Source: VXYL01 sp965208525 (GTDB taxonomy: Bacteria > Pseudomonadota > Gammaproteobacteria > Pseudomonadales > Azotimanducaceae). From it: DNA of 64,000 bases. The position numbers and the translations under genes are program-made. The notes below the pieces were generated by a model. The model ran no database searches. It saw only the letters and a program-made list of their open reading frames with translations, and was not told the origin of the DNA. Position 1 is the first letter of the stretch. The number at the start of each line of letters is the position of its first letter. The stretch spans positions 3,658,001-3,722,000 of the forward strand of contig OZ242340.1 of the NCBI GenBank assembly GCA_965208525.1, read 5' to 3'. Positions 1-9,165 of this stretch are shown here, in pieces.

Positions 1-1461
1 CGTCACGGCTCGGGTGATGTTGACGCGCCGTTCGGTGTTGGTGAAGCAGCCTTCCTTCTCCGCCCACACCGAGGCCGGCAGATAGACGTGCGCGTAGTCG
101 GCGGTCTCGACATCCTCGTAGGCATCCTGCACGACGCAGAAGTCGAGCTTTTGCATGGTCTTGCGGATGCGCGGCGAGTTGGGCATGGAGGTCATGGGAT
201 TGGTAGCGATGACCCACAGCGCCTTGATCTGGCCGGTTTCGATGGCGGGAAAGATGTCGGTTTGGAAGAGCCCCCGCTTAGTGGGGAAGAATTCGGGATC
301 GACATTCCAGAACTTGCCCACTGCCTCGCGGTGGGCCGGGTTCTCGAGCTGCCGATAGCCCGGCAGGCCAGAACAGGAGGACCATTCCCGCGTGCCCATG
401 GCATTGCATTGGCCGGTGATGGAAAGGCTGGTGCCGCCGGCCCTGCCGATGTTGCCGGTGATGAGATTCAGGTTGTTGATGGCGCACACGCCATCGGTGC
501 CGTGGGTGGACTGGTTGATGCCCATCGTCCAGATGGCCATCGCGGCGCCAGCCTTGCCGTAGAGCCGGGCCACGGTGCGGATGGTGTCCTCGTCGATGCC
601 GCAGATGCGCGCCGCGGTAGTGGGGTCGTATTGCTCCACCGTGGCGGCGAGGTCCGCAAAGCCCTCGGTGTGAGCACGAATGTAGGCCTCGTCCGCAAGC
701 CCTTCGCCCAGGATGACGTGGCACAGGCTGTTCAGCAGCACGAGGTCCGTGCCCGGCGTGATGGGGAGGTGGATGTCCGCGAACTGGGCGAACATGGTTA
801 CGCGCGGATCGACCACGATCACCGGGAACGAGCGCTTCTCCAACGCCTCCTTGAGGCGCCAGTAGATGATGGGATGCTGCTCCGGCAGGTTCGAGCCGAA
901 GGCAAGCAGGCACTCGGTGTGGTCGAAGTCGCCGTAGCAGCCGGGCGGGCCGTCGGCACCGAAGGAGCGCTTGTAGCCGGCCACTGCCGAGGCCATGCAG
1001 AGGGTGGTATTGCCGTCGTAGTTGTTGGTGCCGATGACGCCGCGCACCAGCTTGCCCAAGGTGTAGAACTCCTCGGTCATGATCTGGCCGGTGGAGATGA
1101 CGGCGACGGAGTCGCGGCCGTGCTGCGCTTGGATGCGCTGGAACTCGGCAGCCACGCGGTCCAGTGCCGAGTCCCAGTCGCTACGCTGCCAATCCTCGTA
1201 GATGCGACTGCGCACCTTCGGCGAGCTGCCGCGTCCGGGCGCCGCGAAGATCTGCGCTTGTGTCAGCCCCTTGATGCAGAGCTTGCCGCGATTGACGTCG
1301 GCCCCGCCCACGCCGCGGGTGGTGACGGGAGTGCCCGAGGCGTCGACACCCACCTCGATGGAGCAGCCGACGGAGCAATAGCCGCAGGTGGCGTACTTCC
1401 ACTCGGCCACTCCCTTGTCGGCAATGCGGATGGGATTCTTTTTGCGTCTTCCAAAGAGCAT
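1..1461 (-). CDS. nasA: Assimilatory nitrate reductase catalytic subunit, 3' part cut by window edge
   Basis: Molybdopterin oxidoreductase that reduces nitrate to nitrite in the cytoplasm. About 487 N-terminal residues are present and the frame runs off position 1 without a stop. The N-terminus carries the [4Fe-4S] motif C26-x2-C29-x3-C33-x28-C62 and then the usual MGD-oxidoreductase sequence (DWQRSDWD, GTNNYDGNTTLCMASAV, HPIIYWRLKEAL, WTMGINQSTHG). There is no Tat signal, which fits the assimilatory NasA/NarB class rather than periplasmic NapA. The ATG at 1461 shares its bases with the nirD stop (TAATG), so translation is probably coupled. It is the last visible gene of nirB-nirD-nasA. A formate dehydrogenase-like enzyme is the only real alternative, and the nirBD context argues against it. 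Confidence 0.93.
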   Translation of the reverse strand, partial: MLFGRRKKNPIRIADKGVAEWKYATCGYCSVGCSIEVGVDASGTPVTTRGVGGADVNRGKLCIKGLTQAQIFAAPGRGSSPKVRSRIYEDWQRSDWDSALDRVAAEFQRIQAQHGRDSVAVISTGQIMTEEFYTLGKLVRGVIGTNNYDGNTTLCMASAVAGYKRSFGADGPPGCYGDFDHTECLLAFGSNLPEQHPIIYWRLKEALEKRSFPVIVVDPRVTMFAQFADIHLPITPGTDLVLLNSLCHVILGEGLADEAYIRAHTEGFADLAATVEQYDPTTAARICGIDEDTIRTVARLYGKAGAAMAIWTMGINQSTHGTDGVCAINNLNLITGNIGRAGGTSLSITGQCNAMGTREWSSCSGLPGYRQLENPAHREAVGKFWNVDPEFFPTKRGLFQTDIFPAIETGQIKALWVIATNPMTSMPNSPRIRKTMQKLDFCVVQDAYEDVETADYAHVYLPASVWAEKEGCFTNTERRVNITRAVT

Positions 1462-1946
1462 TAGCGTCCCTCCGGGGTGCTCTGGCAGTTTCCGCCACGC
1501 GAAAGCTGCCGCGACCCCACCGCGTTGTCCTTACCAAGGCGGCTCGCGACTTCGACGCGACCACCAACGACTCTCGTCTGGTACGTGCGCACGGACATCG
1601 CTTCGTCTTCGAGGCATACGCCGGTCTCGAGGTTGAAGTGCTGCTTGAAGATGGGGGAGGCGACAACGAGCTGGCCGCCTAGGTCGCCGACGATGCCTCG
1701 CGACAGCACCGGTGCCCTGCTGAAGGGGTCGAAGGCGTCGATGGCGAAGACCTCGCCCAAGCCGGACAGGCGAAACAGCGCCACCTGCTCTTCGCCGACC
1801 AAGGCGCGCACGCCCACGTCCGGGATGAGGGCGTCGAGCGAACAAACCGGGGTCCACTCGATCGCATCTGGCGTTGGCCTCCGGAGGGAGGGCGTCTCGC
1901 CCTCCACCGCACCGCAAGGCCGGGTTCCCGAGGAACTGGCGTTCAC
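1461..1946 (-). CDS. nirD: Nitrite reductase (NADH) small subunit
   Basis: NirD is the Rieske-fold small subunit of the cytoplasmic siroheme nitrite reductase and pairs with NirB. The core from about residue 33 has the family signature (FAIDAFDPFSRAPVLSRGIV, then SPIFKQHFNLETG). As usual for NirD it lacks the Cys/His cluster ligands of true Rieske proteins. Length from the GTG at 1946 is 161 residues, against about 105-120 for the family. The surplus is an N-terminal extension partly encoded by a dispersed palindromic repeat (1887-1905), plus a C-terminal tail. The GTG overlaps the nirB stop (GTGA). No ATG or better start lies between the repeat and the conserved core, so the real start is uncertain. 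Confidence 0.9.
   Translation of the reverse strand: MNASSSGTRPCGAVEGETPSLRRPTPDAIEWTPVCSLDALIPDVGVRALVGEEQVALFRLSGLGEVFAIDAFDPFSRAPVLSRGIVGDLGGQLVVASPIFKQHFNLETGVCLEDEAMSVRTYQTRVVGGRVEVASRLGKDNAVGSRQLSRGGNCQSTPEGR
1883..1920. repeat. REP-like palindrome inside 5' end of nirD
   Basis: The core GGAGGGCGTCTCGCCCTCC has 8-bp perfect arms around a 3-nt loop at 1887-1905, followed by a GC-rich flank. The same core recurs at 23309-23327 and 36631-36649, and without its outermost base pair at 62001-62017. Here it lies in frame within the nirD reading frame just after the nirB stop. Confidence 0.8.
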
Positions 1947-4477
1947 AACACTTCCGCCGCCAGTTCGTCCGCGACGGCCGGGCGCCGCTGGCCGCGCTCG
2001 CGCACGAACACGAGCGAGTCGTCGGTACGGTCGCTGTTGACGAAGGTGCGAAAGCGCTGAAGCTTCTCTTCGTCCTCGATGGCCGCCTTCCACTCGCATT
2101 CGTAGGTGTCGATGACATGCGCCATCTGCGCCTCTAGGTCAGTGGCGAGGCCCAGGCTGTCGTCGACTACGACGCTCTTGAGATAGTCGAGACCACCCTC
2201 GAGGTTCTCCATCCACACGGACGTGCGCTGCAGGCGATCCGCCGTGCGGACGTAGAACATGAGAAACCGGTCGATGAGTTGGATCAGCGCGGCGTCGTCG
2301 AGACCCGTGGCGAAGAGGTCTGCATGGCGTGGTCTCATGCCGCCGTTGCCGCAGACGTAGAGATTCCAGCCAATCTCGGTGGCAATGACGCCCACGTCCT
2401 TGCTCTGCGCCTCAGCGCATTCCCGGGTACAGCCCGAAACGGCGAACTTGAGCTTGTGCGGGGCGCGCAAGCCCTTGTAGCGATTCTCGATGAGGATGGC
2501 CATGCCGACGCTGTCGAGGACGCCGTAGCGACACCAAGTGCTGCCGACGCAGGACTTCACCGTACGCACCGCCTTGCCGTAGGCGTGGCCGGTCTCGAAG
2601 CCGGCGTCGATCAATTCGCGCCAAATCAGCGGCAGTTCGTGTACCTGGGCACCGAAGAGGTCAATGCGCTGGCCACCGGTGATCTTGGTGTAGAGGTCGT
2701 ATTTCTTGGCCACCTGCCCTAAGGCGATGAGTTTGTCCGGCGTGATTTCGCCGCCAGCCACGCGGGGCACGATGGAATAGGTGCCGTTTTTCTGCATGTT
2801 GGCGAGGAAGTGGTCATTGGTGTCCTGCAGCGGCGCGTGCTTGGGCCTAAGGACGTGGTCGTTCCAGCAGGCGGCGAAGATGGACGCGGCGGCGGGCTTG
2901 CAGATGTCGCAGCCCCGGCCCCTGCCGTGCTTCTCGATCAGTTCGGCAAACGTGGTGATTCCGCGCGCGCGCACGAGGTGGTAGAGCTCTTGGCGGGTGT
3001 GGGGGAAGTGTTCGCAGATGTCGGTGTTGATCTCGACGCCTTGGCGCTCGAGTTCGGCGTTCAACACCTGTGTCACGAGTGGTGCGCAGCCGCCGCAGCC
3101 CGTGGCCGCCTTGGTGCAGCTTCGAACGGAGCCGAGCGTGGTTGCGCCCTCGCAGACGGCGGCGACGATGGCGCCCTTGGAGACATCGTGGCAGGAGCAG
3201 ATCTGAGCTTCGTCGGGCAGCGCGTCGACGGCACCGGCCGGCATCCCGCCCCCCTCCCGCTGCGGCAGGATCAGGGCATCGGGATGTTTCGGCAGCGTCA
3301 GTTCGCTGCGCATCGTCTGTAGCAACATGCCGTAGTCGGCGGTGTCGCCCACCAAGACGGCGCCCAGGAGCTTCTTGCCGGTCTTGTTGACGACGATGCG
3401 CTTGTACACCTGCTCGCGTTCGTCGATGTAGGTGTAGGTGCTTGCGCCTCGACCGCGACCGTGGGCGTCGCCAATGCTGGCGACATCGACGCCCAAGAGC
3501 TTGAGCTTGGTGCTCATGTCGGCGCCGCGGAAGGTGGTGGAGTCGTCTTCGGCCAGCACGGAAGCGGCGACCTTGGCCATCTCGTAGCCGGGTGCGACGA
3601 GGCCGAAGATGCGACCGTCGTAGAGCGCGCACTCGCCGATGGCGAGGATGTTGGGGTCCGACGTGCGACAGCTTTCGTCGATGACGATGCCGCCACGCTC
3701 GCCCACTTCGAGCCCAGCGTCGCGTGCCAGTTCGTCGCGGGGGCGGATGCCGGCGGAGAACACCACGAGATCGGTTTCGAGCGCGGTGTCGTCGGCGAAT
3801 TCCATGCGGTGGCGGGCAGATTCCCCATCGACGATGCGCAGGGTGTTCTTGCCGGTGTGTACCTCCACGCCGAGCTTTTCCACCATGCCCCGCAGCATCG
3901 TCCCGCCGCCTTCGTCGAGCTGGGTGCCCATGAGTCCTGGCGCGAACTCGACGACATGGGTGACGAGCCCCATGTTCTTGAGGGCATTGGCTGCTTCGAG
4001 CCCGAGCAGGCCGCCGCCCACGACGACGCCGACGGCCCTGCCGGTACCGGAAGCCTGGATGGCGTCGAGGTCTTCGATGGTGCGATAGACGTGGCAATGC
4101 AGCCCATCGCGGCCCTCGATCGGCGGCACGAACGGGTACGAGCCAGTGGCCAGAACGAGCGTGTCGTAACCGACGATGCGGCCTTGGCTTGTGGTGACGG
4201 TCTTGGCGTCCCGGTCTATCTGCAGCACGCCTTCGCCAATGTGAACGGTGGCGACCTCCGGAGGTGTGCCAAGCGCCAGATCGTCAGCGCTGGTTCCCGC
4301 GAAATACTCGCTGAGGTGCACCCGGTCGTAGGCACCGCGAGGTTCCTCGCCGAACACGGTCACCCCAACTCCTGGGATGTCCGCCGCAAGTTCCACGAAG
4401 CGATGCCCCACCATCCCATTGCCGACCACGACAACCCGATGGTCGTCAATGCTGCTCTGTCCGCTTGGCAAGTCCAT
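1943..4477 (-). CDS. nirB: Nitrite reductase [NAD(P)H] large subunit
   Basis: Reduces nitrite to ammonium with NAD(P)H in the cytoplasm. It is 844 residues, normal for NirB. The order of domains is: FAD-binding Rossmann motif (VVVVGNGMVG, about 15-24); NAD-binding motif (VVVGGGLLGLEAANAL, about 150); bacterioferritin-associated-ferredoxin-like [2Fe-2S] region (CSCHD then TGCGGC, about 430-475); a second Cys-rich segment (GRGCDICKPA); ferredoxin-like half domain; siroheme/[4Fe-4S] sites (GSTWCRYGVLDSVG, SGCTRECAEAQ, YVCGNGGMRPRHA). It is the first gene of nirB-nirD-nasA. The 222-bp gap upstream, shared with a divergent gene, must hold the promoter. No NtrC or NasR-type site was recognised there. 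Confidence 0.96.
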   Translation of the reverse strand: MDLPSGQSSIDDHRVVVVGNGMVGHRFVELAADIPGVGVTVFGEEPRGAYDRVHLSEYFAGTSADDLALGTPPEVATVHIGEGVLQIDRDAKTVTTSQGRIVGYDTLVLATGSYPFVPPIEGRDGLHCHVYRTIEDLDAIQASGTGRAVGVVVGGGLLGLEAANALKNMGLVTHVVEFAPGLMGTQLDEGGGTMLRGMVEKLGVEVHTGKNTLRIVDGESARHRMEFADDTALETDLVVFSAGIRPRDELARDAGLEVGERGGIVIDESCRTSDPNILAIGECALYDGRIFGLVAPGYEMAKVAASVLAEDDSTTFRGADMSTKLKLLGVDVASIGDAHGRGRGASTYTYIDEREQVYKRIVVNKTGKKLLGAVLVGDTADYGMLLQTMRSELTLPKHPDALILPQREGGGMPAGAVDALPDEAQICSCHDVSKGAIVAAVCEGATTLGSVRSCTKAATGCGGCAPLVTQVLNAELERQGVEINTDICEHFPHTRQELYHLVRARGITTFAELIEKHGRGRGCDICKPAAASIFAACWNDHVLRPKHAPLQDTNDHFLANMQKNGTYSIVPRVAGGEITPDKLIALGQVAKKYDLYTKITGGQRIDLFGAQVHELPLIWRELIDAGFETGHAYGKAVRTVKSCVGSTWCRYGVLDSVGMAILIENRYKGLRAPHKLKFAVSGCTRECAEAQSKDVGVIATEIGWNLYVCGNGGMRPRHADLFATGLDDAALIQLIDRFLMFYVRTADRLQRTSVWMENLEGGLDYLKSVVVDDSLGLATDLEAQMAHVIDTYECEWKAAIEDEEKLQRFRTFVNSDRTDDSLVFVRERGQRRPAVADELAAEVL

Positions 4478-4699
4478 GCACCACGCTAAGCAACACGCGT
4501 GCCAACCGCGAAATCAGCGCCCCGTCAGGGAGAAGAGGGCCTCGTCCCAGCCAACCCACGGTGCAACCAACGACCGCATGCCCCCCAATGGCGCAGGACG
4601 AGCGCAACGTGCGCCCCATCGAGCCGTGGACCAACGGCCGTTGACTTTGGCCATGCGACAAGGCGACGCTTGGCCGTTCGGGCAGCGAATGGCGAGTGT

Positions 4700-6502
4700 A
4701 TGGCTGGAAAACGGAACGCTGGAGGGAAGCTACGGATCGGCGACCATTGGTCGGCGATCAGCATCATCGCGCAGTCGCAGGACAACCCGCTTAAGGCGGT
4801 TGCGGAGTTCGTCGAGAACAGCATCGATGCCGGCGCGAAGGAAATCCAGATCATTCGGGGCCGGAAGCAGAACGCGCCGTTCCTGAAAGTGATTGACGAT
4901 GGCGAAGGGATTCGTCGTGACGCGACCGGTGCGCCCGACTTCCACTATGTGGCGACCCATATCTGCGACTCGATCAAGAAGCGCCTCAAGAAAGACGGCG
5001 CCCAAGGCATTCAGGGCGAGTTTGGTATTGGCCTCTTGAGCTTCTGGACCCTCGGCGAAAACCTCAAGCTGAGTTCGCCAGCCGCAGACGGAACCGTGCA
5101 CGAGATGTCGATGCGACGCGGCGACGAAGGCTTTGCAGTCAAGGTTCGCCACACCTTGGTCGCCGAAGCAGTCACCACCCTCGAAGTTTGGCCGCTGTTG
5201 TCCGGCGTGCGTCAGTTCAACGGCGAAAAGCTGAACTGGTACTTGGCTGCGGAACTGCGGGACCGCATTCGCCAAACCGGTGTGCGCGTGCGCATCAACG
5301 ACCGCACGGCGCGCAAATCCTTCGCCGTCACGCCCCGAGAATTCGACGGCCGGCTGATCCACGAGATCGGCAACCCGGCAACCCGGTTCGGCGAGGTCGG
5401 GCTCGAGCTTTACCTCGACGATCCCTCGCCTGACCGGGTCGTGTCGCTATACAGGAACGGCACCCGCGTTGACGAACTCCGAGCCTTCGGTGGCCTTCAG
5501 GAGGGCCCGTGGAGCAGTGGCTACATTGACGGCTTGGTTGACGTGCCCTTCCTCAATCTCACGCCGGGAACCCGCACAGGCGTGATTCACGACGCGGCGT
5601 TTGCGGCGATGTGCGAGGGCATCGAGTCTGTGCGGGAACCCCTCGAAGCCTTGATCGCCGACCTCAAGCGCGCAGAAGAGCAGCGCGCCAGCGAGCGGAC
5701 GCTCAAGTCGATCCGCCGCGCCTTTCGTGAAGCACTGCTTGCGTTGCCGGCCGAGGAGTACGACTGGTTCGAGGTGCATCGCACCGCACCGTCTGGCCGG
5801 GCGGAGTCATCCACGGCGCCGGCATTGGCGCCAACCGAGTCGAGCCACGACTTGGAGGTGCGCGACGGCCCGGAACCAAACCACACGCCGCAACCGCCAG
5901 CCGCGTTTTTCGAGACCGCGGGTCCGCTCTATAGCGTCCGTGTGTCGCCTGCATCTTCGGTGGTCAAGATCGGCGCAAATCGCACTTTGCGGGCCGTCTG
6001 CCGGGACCGATCGGGCAGACAGGTCGACGACGGCGTGGTGTTCGCATGGACTGTCGTCGAGGGCGGCGGATCCATCGCCGATCCGCACGCGGAGGTCATC
6101 GACTTCCGCACTCCTGATGAACCTGGTCTGACAACTCTGAACCTCGTCGCGACGCAACGGGATGTCGTCTGCGAGGCGAAGGCGCTTGTCACGGTCACTG
6201 ACTCGCTGCTGCCGAGCCGCGACGGAACGGCAGCCCGGCAGGGACTTCCTGGCTACACCTACGAGAACTCTCCGGGACAGCTTTGGCGTTCACGCTACGA
6301 GGTGGACAGGGAACTCATCGTCATCAACAGCGGGCATCGGGATTTCGTGTTTGCGTCCGGCTCCCGAGCGTCCCATCTGCGCTACATCGCCAGGCTGTTC
6401 ATCAAGGAACTGGTGCTGCACAACTTCCGCGGCGCCTCGGCTCCCGAACTCCTCGACCGTGTGCTCGAACTCACGCTCTATATGGAGAGCAACCTCAAGT
6501 AG
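4700..6502 (+). CDS. Orphan GHKL-fold ATPase with C-terminal Ig-like and conserved domains
   Basis: The protein has 600 residues. The N-terminus is a GHKL (Hsp90/MutL/MORC-like) ATP-binding domain: N-box E36..N40 (AEFVENSIDAGA), Mg/adenine motif IDDGEGI (66-71), and lid GEFGIG (106-111). A middle transducer-like region follows. About residues 445-530 look like an Ig/PKD-like beta domain, and the last 90 residues (from about ENSPGQLWRSRYEV) form a separate conserved helical end. There is no kinase phosphoacceptor His, HSP90 middle domain or endonuclease motif. The ATG at 4700 was chosen because the conserved region starts there and the upstream open frame is low-complexity. The gene is monocistronic and divergent from nirB. 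The role is unknown; DNA-structure or defence-type ATPase is only a guess. Confidence 0.82.
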   Translation: MAGKRNAGGKLRIGDHWSAISIIAQSQDNPLKAVAEFVENSIDAGAKEIQIIRGRKQNAPFLKVIDDGEGIRRDATGAPDFHYVATHICDSIKKRLKKDGAQGIQGEFGIGLLSFWTLGENLKLSSPAADGTVHEMSMRRGDEGFAVKVRHTLVAEAVTTLEVWPLLSGVRQFNGEKLNWYLAAELRDRIRQTGVRVRINDRTARKSFAVTPREFDGRLIHEIGNPATRFGEVGLELYLDDPSPDRVVSLYRNGTRVDELRAFGGLQEGPWSSGYIDGLVDVPFLNLTPGTRTGVIHDAAFAAMCEGIESVREPLEALIADLKRAEEQRASERTLKSIRRAFREALLALPAEEYDWFEVHRTAPSGRAESSTAPALAPTESSHDLEVRDGPEPNHTPQPPAAFFETAGPLYSVRVSPASSVVKIGANRTLRAVCRDRSGRQVDDGVVFAWTVVEGGGSIADPHAEVIDFRTPDEPGLTTLNLVATQRDVVCEAKALVTVTDSLLPSRDGTAARQGLPGYTYENSPGQLWRSRYEVDRELIVINSGHRDFVFASGSRASHLRYIARLFIKELVLHNFRGASAPELLDRVLELTLYMESNLK

Positions 6503-6550
6503 CCGGGTCCTTTTGCCGTGGTCCCAGCGCTGACGGCGTGTCGGCAGTTC

Positions 6551-6680
6551 GCTAGGAGCCAGCGCCGTAGAAACGGCGCTGGCTCCTAGCCGGAGGGCGA
6601 GCGTAAGCGAACCCGTAGGCCAGCAGTTGCGAAGCAACTGCCGACGCGCTCGCAGAGCGCGCTAGCGCGAACTGCTGGCC
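6551..6680. repeat. Cruciform-type palindrome block
   Basis: A perfect 18-bp-arm hairpin with a 4-nt loop (AGAA) lies at 6551-6590. A second structure at about 6618-6680 has outer arms GGCCAGCAGTT/AACTGCTGGCC enclosing two smaller hairpins. The second part is a diverged copy of the repeat at 21706-21790 and 26061-26144. No T-tract follows, so it does not look like an ordinary intrinsic terminator, although it lies just past the GHKL gene and before the convergent propeller gene. Confidence 0.8.
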
Positions 6681-6689
6681 TTCGCGCCA

Positions 6690-7658
6690 TCAGTGCGGCG
6701 TCGTGTCGGCGATGTCCAACGCAACGTGGCGGATGCTCCTGCGTTGCCAGGTGTAGGCCACATGCACTTGGTCTTCGGTGCTGATGATGGCGGGGTACGA
6801 GAACTCGCCTTCGGCGTCCTCCAGCACATGCGTCTGCCGCCATTGGCCGTCCGCCTCGCGCACCGCGAGAGCCAGCGGTGTGCGCGCCCCACCCCAGCGA
6901 CCGGTTGGAGTGGGAACCGGGTTGTAGGCGAGCACGGTGCGACCATCGGGGAGATTGGCGGCGTCAATGCCGGAGTTGGGGTTGGGCAGTGGTGTGGCTT
7001 CGAGGGGCGACCAGCTCCTGCCATCCGCGCTCTGCGTTCGGGCGATCACGCCAGCCTTGGTTCGCACCAGTGCCTCGAACCCACCATCGACTCGGAGCAC
7101 CGTAGGCTGGATGGCCGAGAAGCCCTTGGGATCAGGAACGTCGTGGCGGGTTGGCTTCGGGTCACCCTGCCCTGCCAGCCAAGCCTGCGGCAGAATCTCG
7201 AAGTGGCAAGTCCAGCCACCCACCTCCAAGCTCGACGGGCACAAGAGGTCGCCGTTCGCGAGCATGAGGGGTTTGTTCTTGATGGGCCCCAAAAAATCGG
7301 TTGGCAACGCTGGTCCCGCCTCCCAACGCACACCCCCGTCGCACGAACGCATCATCTCGCCGTGCCACGTTCCGGGGCTCCTGCCCACCTTGTAGAACAG
7401 CAGCAAGCCATCGGCGGTGTCGGCAAGAACCGGGTTCCAGCACGCTTGACCGTCGCCATCCGCCACCTGACGAGGCGCCTCCCAGTCGCCTTCGCCGGGA
7501 TCAAGCCCCCGACTTGCCGCAACCCAGATGCCGACATCAGGGTTCTTCTCCTGCGTGCCGCCAAACCAGGCCACCACAAGCCGATCCGCCAGGGCGACGA
7601 TGGTGGCCGCATGGCAAGCCGGAGTCGGCGGATTGTCAGGATCGAATACGAATGCCAA
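6690..7658 (-). CDS. Sialidase-like six-bladed propeller (BNR repeat) protein
   Basis: A 322-residue protein of the sialidase/neuraminidase-like propeller superfamily. It shows Asp-box-type turns (SCDGGVRWE, QSADGRSWSP) and the sialidase-like GVRIP-region substitute near the N-terminus (ATIVALADRLVVAWFGGTQEK), with conserved NKPLMLANGDLLCP and SYPAIISTEDQVHVAYTW. Homologues are usually labelled exo-alpha-sialidase, but sialic-acid specificity cannot be inferred here. There is no signal peptide, so a cytoplasmic enzyme acting on an imported sugar is more likely. The start is a TTG at 7658. It is followed, in the same orientation upstream, by an MFS transporter gene 66 bp away, so the two may be co-transcribed (transport, then hydrolysis). 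Confidence 0.8.
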   Translation of the reverse strand: MAFVFDPDNPPTPACHAATIVALADRLVVAWFGGTQEKNPDVGIWVAASRGLDPGEGDWEAPRQVADGDGQACWNPVLADTADGLLLFYKVGRSPGTWHGEMMRSCDGGVRWEAGPALPTDFLGPIKNKPLMLANGDLLCPSSLEVGGWTCHFEILPQAWLAGQGDPKPTRHDVPDPKGFSAIQPTVLRVDGGFEALVRTKAGVIARTQSADGRSWSPLEATPLPNPNSGIDAANLPDGRTVLAYNPVPTPTGRWGGARTPLALAVREADGQWRQTHVLEDAEGEFSYPAIISTEDQVHVAYTWQRRSIRHVALDIADTTPH

Positions 7659-7724
7659 CTCACTGCGCTCTACATTGCGGGGGAGTTCCTCGGAGTCGCA
7701 TGGGGGCGAGCCATCGAGGCGCCT

Positions 7725-8963
7725 TCATGCCGAAACCTCACTGCGCCAAACCACGGGGCGAAGCAACAGGATGGCGACCGTCACGAGCAGTAGCAAGATC
7801 GCCAACGCCGGGAACAGCGCCTGCAACGTCACCCACTGGCCCAACGCCGCCAAAGGCAGGGTGACGATTTGGGCGATGCCCATGTTGAGGTTGAGGACAC
7901 TCATCACCCGACCACGCAAGCCTGCCGGCGCCACGAGCTGGATCAAAGCCGTACCGGCGATTTGCGAGGTGGCCATGGCAATGCCGAGGCCGAAGTTGCC
8001 GATGACGGCGTTGGCGGGGGTGTGGCCCCCGCCGAAGACGAGGAACGAAAGTCCGAACCCCACGGCGCTCAGGGCGACGATGCGGCCCTTGCGCTCATAG
8101 CCCGAGAAGCGCGCCATCATGCCGGACGCGAGCACTGCGCCAATGCCCCAGGTGGCAGCAACCAAGCCGAAATCCCTTACGGGAACACCCACCACCGTGG
8201 TGATCCAAGTCGGGCCCAAGTTGGCGACGGCTGGGAAGCCGAGGCCCATCATGGTGACCAGCAGCACCACTACCCAGAGGATTCTCGGCTCCCGCCTGGT
8301 ATAGGCCAACCCTTCCCCGATGTCGCGCAGCACGTTGCCGAGGCTGAATCTTGTGGCCGGGCGACGGTGCTGCGTGCGGTGGCGCATCAGCAGCAACGCC
8401 GCCACCTCTGCCAAGTGGCCGAATGCGCCGACGAGATAGCCGACACCAGGGCCGAACGTGGCGATTACGAAGCCCGTGCCCACCAGCGCCACTGGCAAGG
8501 CCACCTGACCGCCAGCGGCATTCAAGGCAATGCCGGAGGTGGTTCGCTCACGTCCCAGTATGTCGGGGACGATCGCCTGCCGCGTGGGCGCGTCGATGGA
8601 AGCCAGCGCCGACGAGACGAACACCAAGGCATAGAAGAGGACAAGGTTAGAGCCCTGCGCGTCCCCAAAGATCATCAGCACGCCGATCGCGATATTGAAG
8701 CCGAGTGCTGCGAGCTGGGTGACGATGAGCAGTATGCGGCGGTCGAATCGATCCGCGAGCGCGCCACCGTAGAGGCCAAACAGGAGCATTCCACCACCGC
8801 GCACGGCGGCGATGAGACCCACGAGCACGATACGAAGGTCTTCCTCGGCGCTGGCCTGCACCCAGATGATCTGCGCCACGAACTGAAACGGGCTCAAGGC
8901 GTGGGCGATCAGGAGGCCCAGGAAGAGGAGGCGGAAGTCGCGCACGGCGAGCGGCGCAAACAT
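7725..8963 (-). CDS. MFS transporter (EntS/MFS_3-type exporter)
   Basis: A 412-residue inner-membrane transporter with 12 predicted hydrophobic segments. It belongs to the MFS_3 (enterobactin exporter-like) branch, as judged from the opening FAPLAVRDFRLLFLG, the loop GGALADRFDRRILL and the signature SIDAPTRQAIVPDILGRE. The ATG at 8963 was preferred because it begins directly at the conserved N-terminus. The open frame extends upstream but there encodes basic, non-conserved sequence overlapping the divergent gene. The substrate is unknown. The next gene downstream on the same strand is the sialidase-like propeller. Confidence 0.88.
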   Translation of the reverse strand: MFAPLAVRDFRLLFLGLLIAHALSPFQFVAQIIWVQASAEEDLRIVLVGLIAAVRGGGMLLFGLYGGALADRFDRRILLIVTQLAALGFNIAIGVLMIFGDAQGSNLVLFYALVFVSSALASIDAPTRQAIVPDILGRERTTSGIALNAAGGQVALPVALVGTGFVIATFGPGVGYLVGAFGHLAEVAALLLMRHRTQHRRPATRFSLGNVLRDIGEGLAYTRREPRILWVVVLLVTMMGLGFPAVANLGPTWITTVVGVPVRDFGLVAATWGIGAVLASGMMARFSGYERKGRIVALSAVGFGLSFLVFGGGHTPANAVIGNFGLGIAMATSQIAGTALIQLVAPAGLRGRVMSVLNLNMGIAQIVTLPLAALGQWVTLQALFPALAILLLLVTVAILLLRPVVWRSEVSA

Positions 8964-9165
8964 GCCATGGGATCGTGCGGCGGAGGCGTCGGAAGGCAAT
9001 AGACGAATGAGGTCCGCCAGCCGGCGGCCCGTTGCGGCAAAGCCCAAGCCTAACCCTCTGAACGCCGCGATGTCGCGCGGGACCGCAGCACGTCGCGTTG
9101 GGCGAGAATGCGCGCTCCAAGAAGCGCCCGTGCAATCCCGCCCAATGACGAGGTGACGAAGGCCG

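Noticed and set aside
88..1464. Long open frame on the plus strand (458 codons)
   Set aside because: It is antisense to nasA. The minus-strand protein carries the molybdopterin and 4Fe-4S motifs, whereas this frame has none and is a by-product of high GC at third positions.
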